DNA from: Angiostrongylus vasorum
Taxonomy: Eukaryota > Nematoda > Chromadorea > Rhabditida > Metastrongylidae
Assembly: GCA_018806985.1 (NCBI GenBank)
Contig: JADANN010000375.1
Location: 620,001-684,000 of the forward strand
Direction: 5' to 3'
Length of the DNA stretch: 64,000 nt
The translations under genes were made by a program, and so were the position numbers. Below are positions 11,217-23,919 of the stretch, piece after piece. The notes below the pieces were generated by a model. It did no database searches and was not told the origin of the DNA. It saw only the letters and a program-made list of their open reading frames with translations. Every line of letters starts with the position of its first letter. Position 1 is the stretch's first letter.

Positions 11217-13063
11217 TCAGCTCAACAAGATCAGACTATATTTGGATACTTGGATACTTGGATACTTCGACGGTCCGTCTTCACAAGCTGTGCGGACCCC
11301 AGCACATATGCCATTCGTTCCTTTCCCTCGCAATCGTAGCCCATGCTGGTGGTCTTGTTCGAGATGGTAGTGCGTGCAAGTCTCATACCGTGATCTGCAA
11401 AACAACTGCAGCTGCAGGTACAGCTGATTAACTTTCTTTACGAACACGTCCGTCCAACGTGTAGGTGGTCGTCCTAGGAAACGTTTGCATTCTCTTGGAG
11501 TCCACTCTACTGTTCCTTTCGCCCATCTGTCGTCCGTTCTTCTCATTATGTGACCAGCCCATCTCCTGCATCCTGAAGATGTGACAGATTTCGAAGGTCA
11601 GAGCTTTGGCATTTTTGCTGGATATTGAGAGTGCTGGTTATATTTCAGAAGACATCGCTCAACCGCTCTGTGAGTAGTGCGAAGCATTTCTTTGACGTGG
11701 TTGAAGTATCAACCCACGTCTCTGCAGCATAACAAAGCGCTGGGAGGACCGTAGAATCGAAGAGATGAGCGCGGATTTTGGGGTCCTTCAGTTGGTCTGT
11801 GGCTTCTTTGAGAAGCCCGAATGCGGCCCAAGCTACTCTCCTTCTTCTGTCTATTTCCTCCTTCATGTTGTTTTCCATGTTCATTGATCGCCCAACGTAC
11901 ACGTACGAGGTGGTCTGTGCAGTGAAAGAGCCATCCAATTCAATTTTTTTTCGCCATCGCACCATGGGTTTTCCATGAACTGGGTCTTCTTTCCATTTGC
12001 AAAGTCTGATCTTTTTTCCCCGCTTCGTTGACTCGTTGATCATTATCTCTGCTTCGCTAGTACTTCTTGAGATGACAATGTCGTCGTCAAAACGAAGGTT
12101 TGATAGGATTTTTCCATCAATACATATGCCTTTCTCATCCCAGTCGAGTGACTTCATTATTCACTGCATTGCGGCACTGAAAAGCTTTGGCGATATTGTG
12201 TCGCCCTGTCGAAGCCCCTTTTTTCTATGGGTATGGTATGAGGTCGATGGAAAAGCCGTATTTTTGTAGTGCAGTTCCGATAACAGTCGGACAGAGTTCT
12301 TATGTAGGACTGGTCCACTCCTTGGTCGACGAGCGCTGATAGGATTGCATTCGTTTCGACACTATCAAACGCTTCTTCATAGTCGACAAAAAGTTAGGAC
12401 TAGAGGCAGGTGGTATTCCCGACAAACTTCGATGACTCTGGACACGGTTTGGATGTGGTAAGTGTAGCAAAATCCTTTTCGAAATGCTACTTCCTCGACT
12501 GGTTGTGCCTCATCCAATGTCCCTGATATGCGCAAGAGGATAATCTTTGTGAAGAGCTTGGAGAGCACACTCAACAAGCATATGGGAAGATAGTTACGAA
12601 GATCCCTGCAGTCTCCTTTCTTGGGCAGGATGACCGTGCACGATTTCCTCCACTGGTCTGGAGTCCTTTCCTTTTGAATACAGGCTGTCATATGATTTGC
12701 GAAAAGTACATGTAAATTGTGGCTTCCAGCTCTAAGGAAATCGGCGGTGACATCGTCTGCTCCTGGAGCTGTGCCTCTTTTCATGCTTTCTATCGCAACT
12801 CGAACCTCCGACGGAAGAATTCCAGGTGGTTTTTTCTCCAGCAGAGATATTAGGGTCTAGGATGGGGATTGTGGGACGGAAAAGGTGGTGTAGAACGTTT
12901 CCGCTATTAATTCCATATCATAGCGGGAAGTTTTGACGACCCCATCTTCGTTCATCAGGGTTGACAGCGGAAACATTATAATCACACAAGTCCCGACGAC
13001 ATTTTTTTCGACTTTTCTTTTCTTTTCTATGCTGCTTCCAGTAGTTTCTTCTGCTTGTACCAT
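11217..13063 (-). mobile_element. RTE-clade LINE, decayed, 5'-truncated
   Basis: Minus strand. Open pieces in order: 13063-12857 (linker before RT), 12784-12377 (RT fingers/palm: APGADDV, RKSCTVILPKKGD, LRNYLPICLLSVLSKLFTKI, TLDEAQPVEE), 12157-11645 (RT motif C region LRFDDDIVI, then YVYVGRSMNMEN and AETW) and 11546-11217 (C-terminal WAKGTVEW, GRPPTRWTDVF). Stops and frame changes separate them, so this copy is dead. The canonical FADD appears as FDDD. It ends in the short tandem 'tggatacttggatactt' tail. Endonuclease domain not present. Confidence 0.88.
11230..11320 (-). repeat. RTE 3' terminal sequence shared with SINE-R
   Basis: Plus-strand text 'tggatacttggatacttcga', 'cggtccgtcttcacaagctg' and 'tgcggaccccagca' corresponds to the end of all eight SINE-R copies, and includes the last codons of the RTE ORF (C-A-G-V-R-T...D-G-P-S-K-Y-P). 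Confidence 0.75.
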
Positions 13064-14480
13064 TGTAGATTTCCCTGCAAAGCTATTCTGCAGCTAGAAT
13101 TTATTACTAGCTATTACTAGCCACGTTAAAGCAGGATCAAGCTTAGGTGATAAGGCATTATAAATAAGGGTTATAAGACAATATAGATAAAAAAAGCTTG
13201 CCATCCACATCGTATTTTTTATACCGCGTAAACCCGTAACTTAGTATCGCCGTTTTAACTATATAGAACTATTTCGCGAGTTGGAATAATTAAATCACTC
13301 AAATTTGAGGTTAATTCAGCCTCTACTGGAAAAAGTTCCGCGTGGCTAGGCCAAAAAGCGAGCGTTCCAAACCAGTTTTACAAGAACCGTCTTCATATTT
13401 ATTATGCGGATCCAAGCGCCTATTGCACTTATTTTTCATTCTTCGCACTTTTGTTCAACGAAGGTCTTTTGCAAGCGTCTTCGGTTGTCGACTGAGAATT
13501 TCCTGCTTCTTCGTTGAATGCTTGCCGAGCCGATTCTTCCTGGTCTCTCAGGATACGTGCCAGGGAGGTCCCACATGGTCTTTGGAGTGTCAGACGATCC
13601 CGGAAATTCCAGTCAAAAATAACAATTTTTCTGACCCCGGAGGAACAGAAATCTTTGTAAGCCCAGAGCGGGAGCGAACAGGCGCTTCTCTGGTGACAAA
13701 CGATACAAAGGCTCTATCCTAAGCTACGTGAGTAAATATTATCATGCTAATGTCGTCACATCGCAAACCGCTCACCAGTAGTAGAGTGGTGAGCATCCGT
13801 GTCCACCACATTGGTAGACAGAGGCAACTGTTTCGGCCAATTCAACAAGCATGTTCCGGTGAACCAATTGATACAGCATGTGTCTATCTCATTTATGAGA
13901 AAATCGAAAGGTATTATAAGCTACCATCCCAGAATCTCGGACAGGACATTATTGAATGCACTCCAGACACAATCAAAAACATCCATTAACTTGTCATTAA
14001 AAACCATCTGCACGCCGATTAACGCTATTCATCTTTCTTCCTACGCGAGTTCCTTCATGCCCACTCATTTTATAGAGTTCTTACAAAAAACATCTGAATA
14101 TTTTCTAGTGACAAGGCTGAGCGATGAAGAATAGTAAAAAGTTTTATTTAGCTGAAAGTTATTGTCTCAGCTATTCATGGACTGAAATCTTTTTAGTGAC
14201 GATTTTTTTTCAACAGTTCTGGAATACGATAAGCAATAGTTTCAACAAAGGAGCTACATCCTTATATACAAGCGCACGTGCGCATATAGATACATATACA
14301 CATACACATACATTTACACATACATATAAGCAAATACGTACGTGTAGTTAATCATCTTTACTTAAGAAGCAGAAGAATCACTGAAAATGTGCTGCAAAGC
14401 CCACGTGAAGACAGTTCGCTAATTTATTTAGCTTCCAAACATACACTCGACTTATAACACTTCATGAAATGCAACTAAGA
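13064..14480. other. No gene recognised; A/C/T-rich microsatellite at 14280-14340
   Basis: A 126-codon open frame at 13342-13722 (+) has no recognisable domain and no neighbouring exons. 14285-14335 is a degenerate (ACATAC)n/(CATACA)n tract. Confidence 0.35.
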
Positions 14481-14487
14481 CAGGTTC

Positions 14488-17400
14488 TTAAAATTCCGAA
14501 TGGTTAGCCATAGAGAAACCGATTCGCTTTCGACCAATGTCATAGATATTGCAATAGGTGCGAATCCAGGTCTCGCCGAGGATCCAAGCAGGTCCAAATC
14601 CGCCGGAGTTCATCGCGAGAAAAGTAATAGCGCACTAAAATCGATATTTTTTTGCATATACTTTCAAAACGACAAAATGTATTGTAAATTGAGAAATAAC
14701 AAAATAAAGCGCTCACTGAGGAAAAGACTGGTGTGGTCCAACCAATCACTTTTTGTATGTAGATTCCAGCCCTTTTTTTCATTGCTTTGCATCCGTCTTC
14801 TGCAAAGATCTTTGTTAGTTACTATGTGAATTCGGCTGCTACTTGACGGCTTTTTTTTCTCCCATGAATGTTTTTAAATGTTAGTTGAGTTCATTCTCCG
14901 TGACATCCGATAACAGCTCTTCTAGTTCATTCCCAGTTCTTGACCAGAAGCGGTCGCAGCGTATGTATATGGGAGGGAGCTTTTCCCAGACATATGTGAT
15001 AACACGTGATAACAACTTACCAATCCCAGAGTAATGACAAGCTTGGCTGGACCGATGTGGGGCCGAATCAGTGGGTATAGTACCTGTGTGGCATCTTGAC
15101 TATTGATTGAACTTTCCGTTCTCTAATCTTTCATTATGGCGGGAACGACATGTTTGACATATGCCTGAGCAATGTGCTCAACGTTTTCATGACATAATAA
15201 ATCCTTTGTATTCCTTTTTGTGCAAAGCAAATAACTCACTAGAATTCTGAATTTAATAACGTCGCGTTGAAGTCAATGCAACAACTTACATTTCCGTCTC
15301 CGAGGCCGACATCAAGAACGTACTCCACCGATGGCACCTTGTAGTTGACGTTGTTGATCGTGAACACCAAATCGGGTTGAGCCGTCATCGTTGAGCAATC
15401 AACAGTGTAAAGTTCGTTTGTATAGTCGAATTGAGCACCAGTCTGTGCGACGGTCGCGTCCAGAACGTTGCTTGGTGTCGCGATCCATGAAGTACCGGTG
15501 TCGGAGATTACCTGCACATATGAAGTGTAGTTGAAGAAGATTTCGTAGTTCATGACATGCCCAGTGTGAAGATAGAAAACACAGAAAGCATTCATATTCA
15601 ATGATTTATTTGCTGTTATGCGATAATCTTAAGCATTCTCTTTTGTTAACTATTTGCTTTTATGAAAGCAGCTCTTGGTCGATTTATTTCCGTGAATAGA
15701 ATAGGAGAAGTCAGCTGTTCTCTTTTTACAAAATTTCTATTCGTATTCAACTAGGTGCACCTCACTCAACTCACCTCCAAACGATGCTTAATGAAGTTGA
15801 ATGCCTGGCATATCCCTCAAGGATTGATCAACGCCGAGAGCTTTATCCTTTTTAGAGCTTTTTTATTCAACTAGGCGAATATGAGGACCCTTAGTCAGTG
15901 AGTCGAACATCATCCACTTACCTGTGACCTTCCAGTCGTCGAATAGCTTCCAATAGAAAAGCCGTCAATAGGGAACTGCCAGTATGTTTCGGCAGACAGT
16001 GATACGTAGTTGATGTTCGACTGACAGTTAGTGCTGTCGATAGCTCCGTAGGTGATCAGACCCCCGTTGCCTCCAGTGCTCATGGTGAGCTGGAAGTATT
16101 TATTTGAAACAAAAGAATTTTTTAACGACTAGATTGTCTATTTGTAACAAATGAACTCGGTACTTTACTTTTTGCTTCGGCGCGTAACATTCAAGCCCTG
16201 AAATGAACAGAGGAAGCTTATATGACATGGGTCTAGCTGAAATCCAAAGTTCTAATGTTATGAAAAGGACTACATAAAAAATTTCTTTATGTTGAACAAA
16301 CCTGATAAAGCAGGGATTTTATCAGAATATGGACGGAAGGAAGATATGAAAAAAACTAGTAGAAATCGCTGTTAAAAACGAATTTCATTGGCATAACACA
16401 CCTTCCTCTCCATCCATACTGTGAAAAGAGGAGCATCGAGGTCTGGAAGAATGTTCTGCATAGGAGGTATAACCTACAACGTAACGCTTTTTCATCTTGA
16501 TCATCTTCTTAATCATAATTCAGTTTCGCTTGTTTATCATTACAACACATCAGAACTGCCTATTTTGCCCGTTCAGAGAATACTGAAAGCAACACATTTT
16601 TGTGGCAAAAAATTTATTTTTATTATACTGCCGAAAGGGCGCGTGTGGCGCAGTGGTTATGGCGCCACAGCGACACACACGTGGAATCGATCCCCGCTCC
16701 CATGGCCCACCAATCCTTCCATTCCTCCGGGGTCGGCAAATTGGTACCATACTTATCTGGGAGGACAGCAGCACTGGCTCGACACATCTGTAAGCCATCG
16801 CAAATCATTGTAAAGGCCAGATATGCGATCAATCACCTCCAACGATACTTAATGAAGTCGAATACATGGCGCATCCCTCGGATTGATCAACCCCGACGGC
16901 TCTAACCTTTTTAGCTTTACATTGTCAAAAACCAGTTGTGGTTAGTTCAGCGGAATCTACAATGGCAGAGGTTTATACATAGTTGGGCTTCCGGAACGAA
17001 ACTCTTCTTAGCCTAAGTTAGGTTACTAAAATGCTGAACCCCTGCCAAAAATCCTAGCCCTACACTCATATGTTCTGGCAGGAAAAATAGCAGTAGGTAG
17101 CTTATTGAGCTCTGCTGCGTTCTTTTTCCCGCATGCAGTTGCCAAAGTCCATCTGATATTGGGACACATTACTGGATAATGAACAAGCTACGATATATCT
17201 CACTTCAAGTCTCAAGAAAGGCTACTTGCCACAGTGGGATAAGAAAGCATTAAGGAGCCACTTCAATACATTTTCTACGAGTTATCTGTGTGGAACGTTT
17301 TGAGAACTGCTTCATTTTGCAATTACTTCCACGAAACACTTCAGTCCACCTTGTCGACAGCAATTGCTGGCCAACCGAGACCTAGAATTCCATCTACGGG

Positions 17401-19963
17401 TTGGTAACCAAAAACCTCGGCGATGTCTGTGGCAATGCCAAATGTTTGCTGCTTGACTTCCAAACCTGAAATCAATTATTATTTTTCATGAAGATCTGTG
17501 AACACAAGTCGAACTGAAGGTTCACGTTAATGAAGAATTTAGCATTTTATAACAAATATAGCTGAGATTAGGGATGCATAATAAGGATAGTTGAAAAAAG
17601 TCAAAAACAAGGTCTTAGTGGTCGAGTGGGTAACACGTGAGCCCCCGGAAATGCTAGTCACGGGTTCGAATCTCGCTCGGGGTTCAAGCTTTGCAAATAA
17701 CTGAGCATCATTGTGGTTGTATTTCAAATGAGACTCTGCCGTGAAAATCAACAAGCAGGTGGTAAAAAATTAAACAGTTGTTGTAATGATGATTAAAATA
17801 ATTGATAACCATCCTCCGAATGGTTTATCGCCTCATCGTGGCTGGGAGGTGCTCATTGGTATCGGACTGCGATGTACAGCGAGAAATTCATTCCGTAGCA
17901 AGGTGTCCCGAGCTTAGAAGTAATCCGGCGTTTCTATAAGGAAGCCTAGCTAAGATACCAGGATCCACCACCGTCCTGGTATCAAAGTCGCATGGTTGGA
18001 AATCTCTCAATGATCCATAAGGGCTGCGACTGCCTGTAGTGGTGACGAACTGGGGGCAGACTTTGGCCAGGCTGACCCCACGACTCCAGGGAACAACAAT
18101 GGCTAAACGAGCAAATCTCCGTGAAATGGTATCCCAGTATCAAGTATCAAGTAATTGATAACTATGTAGAGATAGCATAGCACGCTGTGGACGTTAGTTA
18201 GTTAAATCACTTGAAGTAATAAAAAATTGCACAGATTTTTTTTGTTGCGCTAAAATTGCCATCCACTGTATTCACTAAATAATTTGCTTAATACTATTAA
18301 ATCATATTTAAACAAATGCTTGAAGATTTGAGCCGTCCAATCGTACCTAGCTTTCGAAAAGCCAAACCTGCTGTAATATTTACTTACGACACTGCACCCT
18401 ACACGGACACACAATCAGCACTTCGTTCTCCGTAAAAATGCATCGGATATCGTAGCCTTTAGAGCACTAACGATTTTCTTATTAGCATTTTATTACAAAT
18501 TTCGCCTGTTTTTTTGATGCCACAACTAGCCAAAGAAAATGGTTTGTAGCGTAGTTTTCAACAGCTCGAGAAAAGCAATTTGCAGAGAAGCGCTATTTTT
18601 CAGCACATTGCGAGTTGGAATGTCTTTTTGGACTTTACCAGATGTTCTTCTCTCTGGAATTTACTTACGCTTTACTAGGCAACTAAAGAAGACAACTCCC
18701 GAAAATGAGCAATGCCTGTGCTTTTCGCTATTGTCCTCATATTTAGATGTTATTTAAGTAGAAGAGAATAAACTTGATACCAGCGAAAGATAGAGTGTCT
18801 ACTGCGAGATATCCTTCACATGATCCCGATCCATACGAAATTTCGAAAGTGCGGGATGTTTTGGTGAGTGTTGACGACTGTGTGGTGTTGAATTTGTGTT
18901 TGGTGTAACCACTGCTTGGATAGCCATCGCAGGCCTCTGTGCTGCAGGCAGCGTCGATCACCCAAAGGTTAGACGAACCCGTGCCAAGCACTACGGTCAT
19001 TTTTTTGAGCTGAAATTGACGGTGCTATTGTAGTTATAGGAGCTACAGAAAATATTTTGATTGGTAACTGACACTAGGAATCTCTACTGCGATTAACCTT
19101 CACCTGAAAAAAAATTTGCTCTTTCAATTATTTATTTATATGACCTGACATCACATATCGTGCGGATCCAAATATTTCTCTTATTCACTCCATTTCATTT
19201 TACCTTTGAGTCCTGCGAAGGTCTCCGAAATCACTTTGTTAACTTCTTGGTCATTGCATATTATAATTTTTTCATGGCAAGGATTATGTGTGAAACAACC
19301 ACGATGATGCTGAGATATTTGCAAAACTCCGGACGGGAGGTGTCTGCGGTGGGAAACGAACACGACGTTACCCTTTCCGGAGGCTAACGCGTTCACCACC
19401 ACACCATGCGAGCCCTTCGTTTCCCCTGTCTCTCAGCTAGTTCTATCGATCAGCGTGGTTGTTCCACACGTAACACCCTGCCATAAAAAATTATAACAGG
19501 CAGTAACTAAGAAGTTAACATTGTGATTTCGACTACAGCCTCAGCTTAACTGGGTTCGCTGCCGATTTGGGCTCCTTAGATCAGTCCCGTTGACGGGTGA
19601 TTGCTGACGGTACTGATCGATAGAACTACCTGAGAGACAGGCGAAAGGAGGGACCTGCATAGTGTCGTGGTGAACGCGAAAGGGTAATAGGGCGTTTGTT
19701 CCCCACCGCAGACACCTGCGGTCCGGAGTTTTGCAAATATCTTAACATCATTCTGAATTCACTCTTGAGTTCAGCTGCCATTTGAAGGCATCGCTTCCGG
19801 ACCAATGTTTCTGAGTGCTGGTCAATTTTACTAGCCGTGGATTCTCTGGATAGCCCTACTAATAGCGTCCTCGTAGTAGGCAGTGTCCTTGCTCTATGAA
19901 CTGTTGTGAGCTTTCCTATATATACATGTAAATATATATATATATATATATATATGTTGATGC

Positions 19964-20026
<63 letters not shown>

Positions 20027-21595
20027 AAAAAAAGAAGTGAGTTCTCAGCTGTTGTATTGTATTGTGTTTTTGTATGGAAGTAAATGTATGCTGTTTAACA
20101 ACCTGCGATTGCTGAACAAGAAAACGACGCATTGAGTTCTCAGCGTTGACCAATCGACGAGGGGTGCGCCCTGAATTCGACTTCACTAAGCATCGTTAGA
20201 GGTAATTGAATCCATATCTGGCCTATAGAATGACTGGCTGTGACCTGCCGATGTTTCGAGTTAGTGCTGCTATCCCTTGCAAACAGGTCTCGTATCAATT
20301 TGCCCACCGCGGAGGAATGGAAAGCTTTACGAGCCTGGAGCGCAGGCTCGAACTCATGTGTCTTGCAGGGCACCTTTCACCACTGCGCTATGCGCCTAAG
20401 CAAAAACTAAACTGTTTGACTGCATGTATATATATATATATATATATATATACCTAAGATCAAATTATAAACCCCAGGATGATGCTGCGCTTGGTTAGAT
20501 CGGCTTGTACTTTAACCAGTGAACACACATGCATTAAGAAGTGTTTCTAACTACAGCGGCTTTCACGCTCCGGAAAAAATTCAACTGCGCGATTATTAAG
20601 TAGACGAAAAATAAGGTAAATATACTCTTCACTTGGTCGAACCGAGTTATCTGCACTTTGCTCTACGATAATATCAGTTCGACCTCCAACTTGGTATAGA
20701 AAAAAGGAGGTTTTTAATTTCATATTTTGACATAGACAATTCCAATCTCGAAATTTCCCGCGACAAATTAGCTTCACGTTTGGCCCATAATTTGTAGCTA
20801 CGCGGTATTTTTTTCAGTTGGCAAGAAAAGAAGTGAATGAGGATGTTGTAGAAGTATTCATTTCAAGGAGCATGCTGTTAGAAGTGATTCGCCAAACCAC
20901 TCTTTTTAAAAAAAAGAAGTCACTGATTTCTTACAAGACCATCTAATGACGGTAATCTACCTGGTGTTCCGATTGTGATGTCTCCAACGTAAAAATCATC
21001 GTAGTAGTCCATGAACGGCTGCGATCCCTCCTCGAGTATTTGAGCACGGCGAACATACCGTTCTTCTAAGTAATGCATGTATCGATTAGTCCTAAAATAT
21101 CCGGTTATCCTTGAGTAGCATTTTTTAATCAATCTGGAACGTTGCTGATGTTAAAATTTTCTTAGCAATTTCCTAAACTATGCACTACGTTTTACAGGTA
21201 GTAGAGTGCTCCATCTTCTTGCTTTACCAGTGATGAAGGGATCAAATAAACGCTGTTTATAGAATTTACCAAAACGGATTATCAAAGCTATAAGTGCTCA
21301 AGCGCCGCTCTTAGTTACGAGCTGTAATAAAAAGAAATGAGATATCAAAAGCACTGGCCAATAAAATGCGAGGTGGTGGTGCCAACAAGGAAGCCAATTT
21401 TACACGAGAATCTGGAATGGAAGCAGCTTCGTCCGCAAATCAACAGTAGTCAGATTTCGTCTTCAACGATTTAAGAGATAAATTCGCTCGCGCGATTAGT
21501 CGTGCTCGTAGCGATCCTGAGGAACGAGTCTCCATCTTGAATGACACGGCGTAAAGCACGGCGAATAGCGTCGTGAGAACGAAAACGGTCTTCAT
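14488..21595 (-). CDS. Pepsin-like aspartic protease (A1 family, ASP-1-like), 8 exons, first catalytic Asp replaced by Gly
   Basis: Secreted or lysosomal/gut aspartyl protease; nematode relatives digest ingested protein, including haemoglobin in hookworms. Exons: 21468-21595, 20961-21091, 18781-19009, 17350-17465, 16402-16473, 15922-16089, 15290-15511, 14488-14634. Phases agree except exon 3, which is one base too long at a 7-A run. Corrected length is ~403 aa. Seen in order: signal peptide (MKTVFVLTTLFAVLYA), propeptide, DYYDDFYVGDITIGTP, first active-site loop reading LGTGSSNLWV (Gly95 in place of Asp), YGSGS flap, DGILGLGWPAIAVDK, PPMQNILP...DAPLFTVW, GGLITYGAID, intact second loop SDTGTSW (Asp285), ELYTVDCSTM, WILGETWIR and a C-terminus ending HSEF. 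Layout and wording closely follow C. elegans ASP-1. Introns hold SINE-A, SINE-B, SINE-R and TA repeats. The GGC codon for Gly95 is a substitution not explained by the run-length error. Confidence 0.88.
15769..15856 (+). repeat. SINE-A 3' fragment in protease intron
   Basis: Matches the last ~85 bp of the family: 'ttaatgaagttgaatgcc' and 'ggattgatcaacgccgagag'. Confidence 0.7.
16637..16912 (+). repeat. SINE-A copy, well preserved, in protease intron
   Basis: Head GGGCGCGTGTGGCGCAGTGG holds a perfect A box (TGGCGCAGTGG). The B-box-like GGAATCGATCC and the CGCTCCC partner of the acceptor-like stem follow. The full body and 3' tail are present. Confidence 0.85.
17600..17770 (+). repeat. SINE-B relative with Ser/Leu-tRNA-like head
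   Basis: TTAGTGGTCGAGTGGG (A box) and GGGTTCGAATC (perfect B box, ~17666) precede the SINE-B tail 'gcaaataactgagcatcatt'. A different head on the same tail. Confidence 0.7.
17818..18150 (+). repeat. SINE-R copy in protease intron
   Basis: Starts 'tttatcgcctcatcgtggct', passes through the family body and ends in a 'tatcaagtatcaagt' tail. Confidence 0.72.
19245..19760. repeat. SINE-B inverted pair in protease intron
   Basis: Minus-strand copy at 19245-19450 and plus-strand copy at ~19480-19760. Both contain the 'gatatttgcaaaactccgga' element in opposite sense and the Pol III-like head (gtggtgaacgcg). Confidence 0.7.
19915..20025. repeat. (TA)n microsatellite
   Basis: Nearly pure TA dinucleotide run interrupted by a few bases at 19930-20022. 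Confidence 0.9.
20040..20130 (+). repeat. PLE terminal fragment
   Basis: Contains 'gtatgctgtttaacaacctg' and 'cgattgctgaac', shared with the PLE ends at 5.8 kb and 50.7 kb. Confidence 0.5.
20131..20400 (-). repeat. SINE-A copy
   Basis: Minus-strand copy; its head lies at the right end ('ccactgcgctatgcgcct' on plus), its tail at the left. Confidence 0.7.
20424..20455. repeat. (TA)n microsatellite
   Basis: TA run directly after the SINE-A head. Confidence 0.85.
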
Positions 21596-21923
21596 CCCTA
21601 TACGACAAATTCCCCACTGGATATTTTCAGCAACACAGAAAAAGCTTAGACGATTAATGAACAGTTTACCACGCGAACCTCAATAGACTCTCATTTTATA
21701 CTTTAACCGAGTGCTAAATAATTTATCATTGCATCATTACCTTTGTAATCGTCTCACCACTATTTCCCCTTCTCGTCGAATTTTACCTGCTCATGTTCTT
21801 GTATTAAGTATTATTAAGTAAATATGCAAAAACTCATGTATTATCTAGATACAAGTTTAGTTAATCATTCTTTTTAGTTGACATTTCTTTTATCTCCTAG
21901 CAAAATTCACGACCTCTCAACTG

Positions 21924-22300
21924 TTTACCACCTCATCGTGGCTGGGAGGTGTTCCCTGAGTGTCGGACTGCGCTGTACAGCGGGGATTCATCCCTGGCAG
22001 AGTCTCTCAAGCTGAGAAGGAGTCCGGAGTTTCCATCAGGAAGCCTAGCCAAGAGAAAACCAATACCCGGGATCCACCACCGTCCTGGTATCAAAATCGC
22101 ATGTTGGCAAATCTCCCTCTGATCCACTAGGGTTGAAACTGCCTGTGGTGGTGAAGACTTGGGGGCACACTTTGGCCAGGCTGACCTCGAGATTCCAGGG
22201 AACCATAATGGCTTAACCAGCAAATCTTCGAGGGATGGAGATTATGCTGGGGCCCGCACAATCGATGAGGACGGGCAGTTCAATTGTCAAGTATAAAGTG
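21924..22300 (+). repeat. SINE-R copy
   Basis: 'tttaccacctcatcgtggct' at the 5' end; the 3' end shows 'ggggcccgcacaatcgatga' and 'tgtcaagtataaagtg', a degraded form of the tandem tail. About 330 bp upstream of the aspartic protease start. Confidence 0.75.
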
Positions 22301-23025
22301 AAATTCATGAAGCTCCAACATAGCATTGTAAAACTGATTGCATTGAAGACTTTCCTGGATTTCTCCAGCTTAAGAGTCTGGGTTTTTTTACGGCTTTTAG
22401 TCGATTAAGCTAATCATTTATTAATAAAAGGCAAAATTACATAAAAATGATCGGCTTTATTAGATCGTGTTATTCAATGAGGAAAACACGATTTTCTTCG
22501 GCAACCAATGCGCTTAGGCTCAGTACGACGAATTTTCGTAATATGTAGTTTCATGCCGATGCGTGAACCAGGAAGTGATAGGAAGTGATGAAAAGTTGAA
22601 GACAGCGGAGCTGAGTTGGGTCAGGTGGTTCGGGTATGGCTTTATAGGGCTATTGTCACAAATTTCCTTATAACAGGAATTTTTCCACTACCGCCCTTTT
22701 TACGACCACAGCACTACAATTGATAACGTATTCAGGTTTTCCTATGATAACTCGGAAAGGTCATTTACTTTCCACAGAGATTGCGTTTCAGAATCACCGA
22801 AGCGTACAACCAGTTCATCCACACCTGCTGTATCACTTGTCTTCCTGCTTGTCGTCTAGCGACCATGTGAGAATAGCGTTCGTGAACCATAGGAATATTT
22901 CAAGAGATAAACGAAATAAACTGAATTTGCTAGAAGATAATGAATTCTTCAATATGATGCTTATAACTTCTAGCTAGCAAGGAAACAACGCTGACAACCA
23001 CGCGAAAGGTAGATGGATCAAGGTG
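22301..23025. other. No gene recognised
   Basis: No splice-linked exons or known repeats detected. Confidence 0.3.
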
Positions 23026-23029
23026 ATCT

Positions 23030-23460
23030 CCAAAATGCTTCAATTTCAGTGATACTGAAATATGAGCAAAAATTCGGAACCTCAGATGAGCTTCGAACTC
23101 GCAACCACCCTTTCCAGAGGCTCACTTCTATCCACCGCACCCAACGACGCCCTTGCTTTGCCCTTCCCTCAGTCAGTTCTCTTTTTTTTCTTTTCCGCAG
23201 GCATCTATTTCTTCGTTTCCGCTGACGAGTGATAGCCGATAGAACCGCTAGAATAAAAAAATTGGCTGAGAGAAGAGCAAAGCACTGGCCTCGGTTGGTG
23301 AATTTGATAACACATGACCTTTTGGAAAGGGTAACCAAGGGCTCCAAGCAGAGGTGAGGCTTCGAGTTTTGCTCATAACACAGCATAATTGTGATTGCAT
23401 TTCACATAATACCATGCCATGAAGAAAGAATGGGCAATAAACAAAACTTAAAATATTGTT
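23030..23460. repeat. SINE-B inverted pair, divergent
   Basis: 23060-23200 (minus) and 23235-23410 (plus) are inverse copies around a short centre; the right copy ends in 'ataacacagcataattgtg', the equivalent of the SINE-B tail. Confidence 0.5.
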
Positions 23461-23549
23461 TTAGTTTACATAATTGTTCGCGAATCCTACTGCAATCCTT
23501 CTGTCCATTGTCCAAGATTGGGTAGCGAAGAGCGTTTAAATAAAAAACG

Positions 23550-23822
23550 ATAAAGCTCTCGGCGTTGATCAATCCCTGAGGGATGTGCTATGCATTCGAC
23601 TTCATTAAGCATCGTTTGACTGTGATTGAATGCATATCTGGCCTTTACAATGGCTCGCGATGGCTTATCGTTGTGTCGAACCAGTGCTGCTATCGTACCA
23701 GACAAGAATGGTACCAGTTTCCCGACCCTGGAGGAATGCAAGGTTTTGTGGGCCATGGGCGTGGGGATCGATTCCGCTTGTGTGTTACAGGGCGCCTCCG
23801 ACCCCTGCACCACACGCGCCCT
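23550..23822 (-). repeat. SINE-A copy
   Basis: Minus-strand copy with an intact tRNA-like head at 23822 going left. Confidence 0.78.
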
Positions 23823-23919
23823 TAGAGACGAGGGTAATCGATATCTGTCTTTTTTTTGGCGGATAGTAACACAATGGACAATGTGCGTTGTTGATCAAGC
23901 AATTCAACTGTTTCCTTAA

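Noticed and set aside
13342..13722. 126-codon plus-strand frame as a gene
   Set aside because: No domain, no adjacent exons, low-complexity composition; not supported.
17613..17690. Possible tRNA-Ser/Leu gene
   Set aside because: A and B boxes are good, but the ends do not pair as an acceptor stem and the SINE-B tail follows directly.
19626..20186. 186-codon frame with long YIYIYI stretch
   Set aside because: It is the (TA)n microsatellite read in frame, fused to SINE-B sequence.
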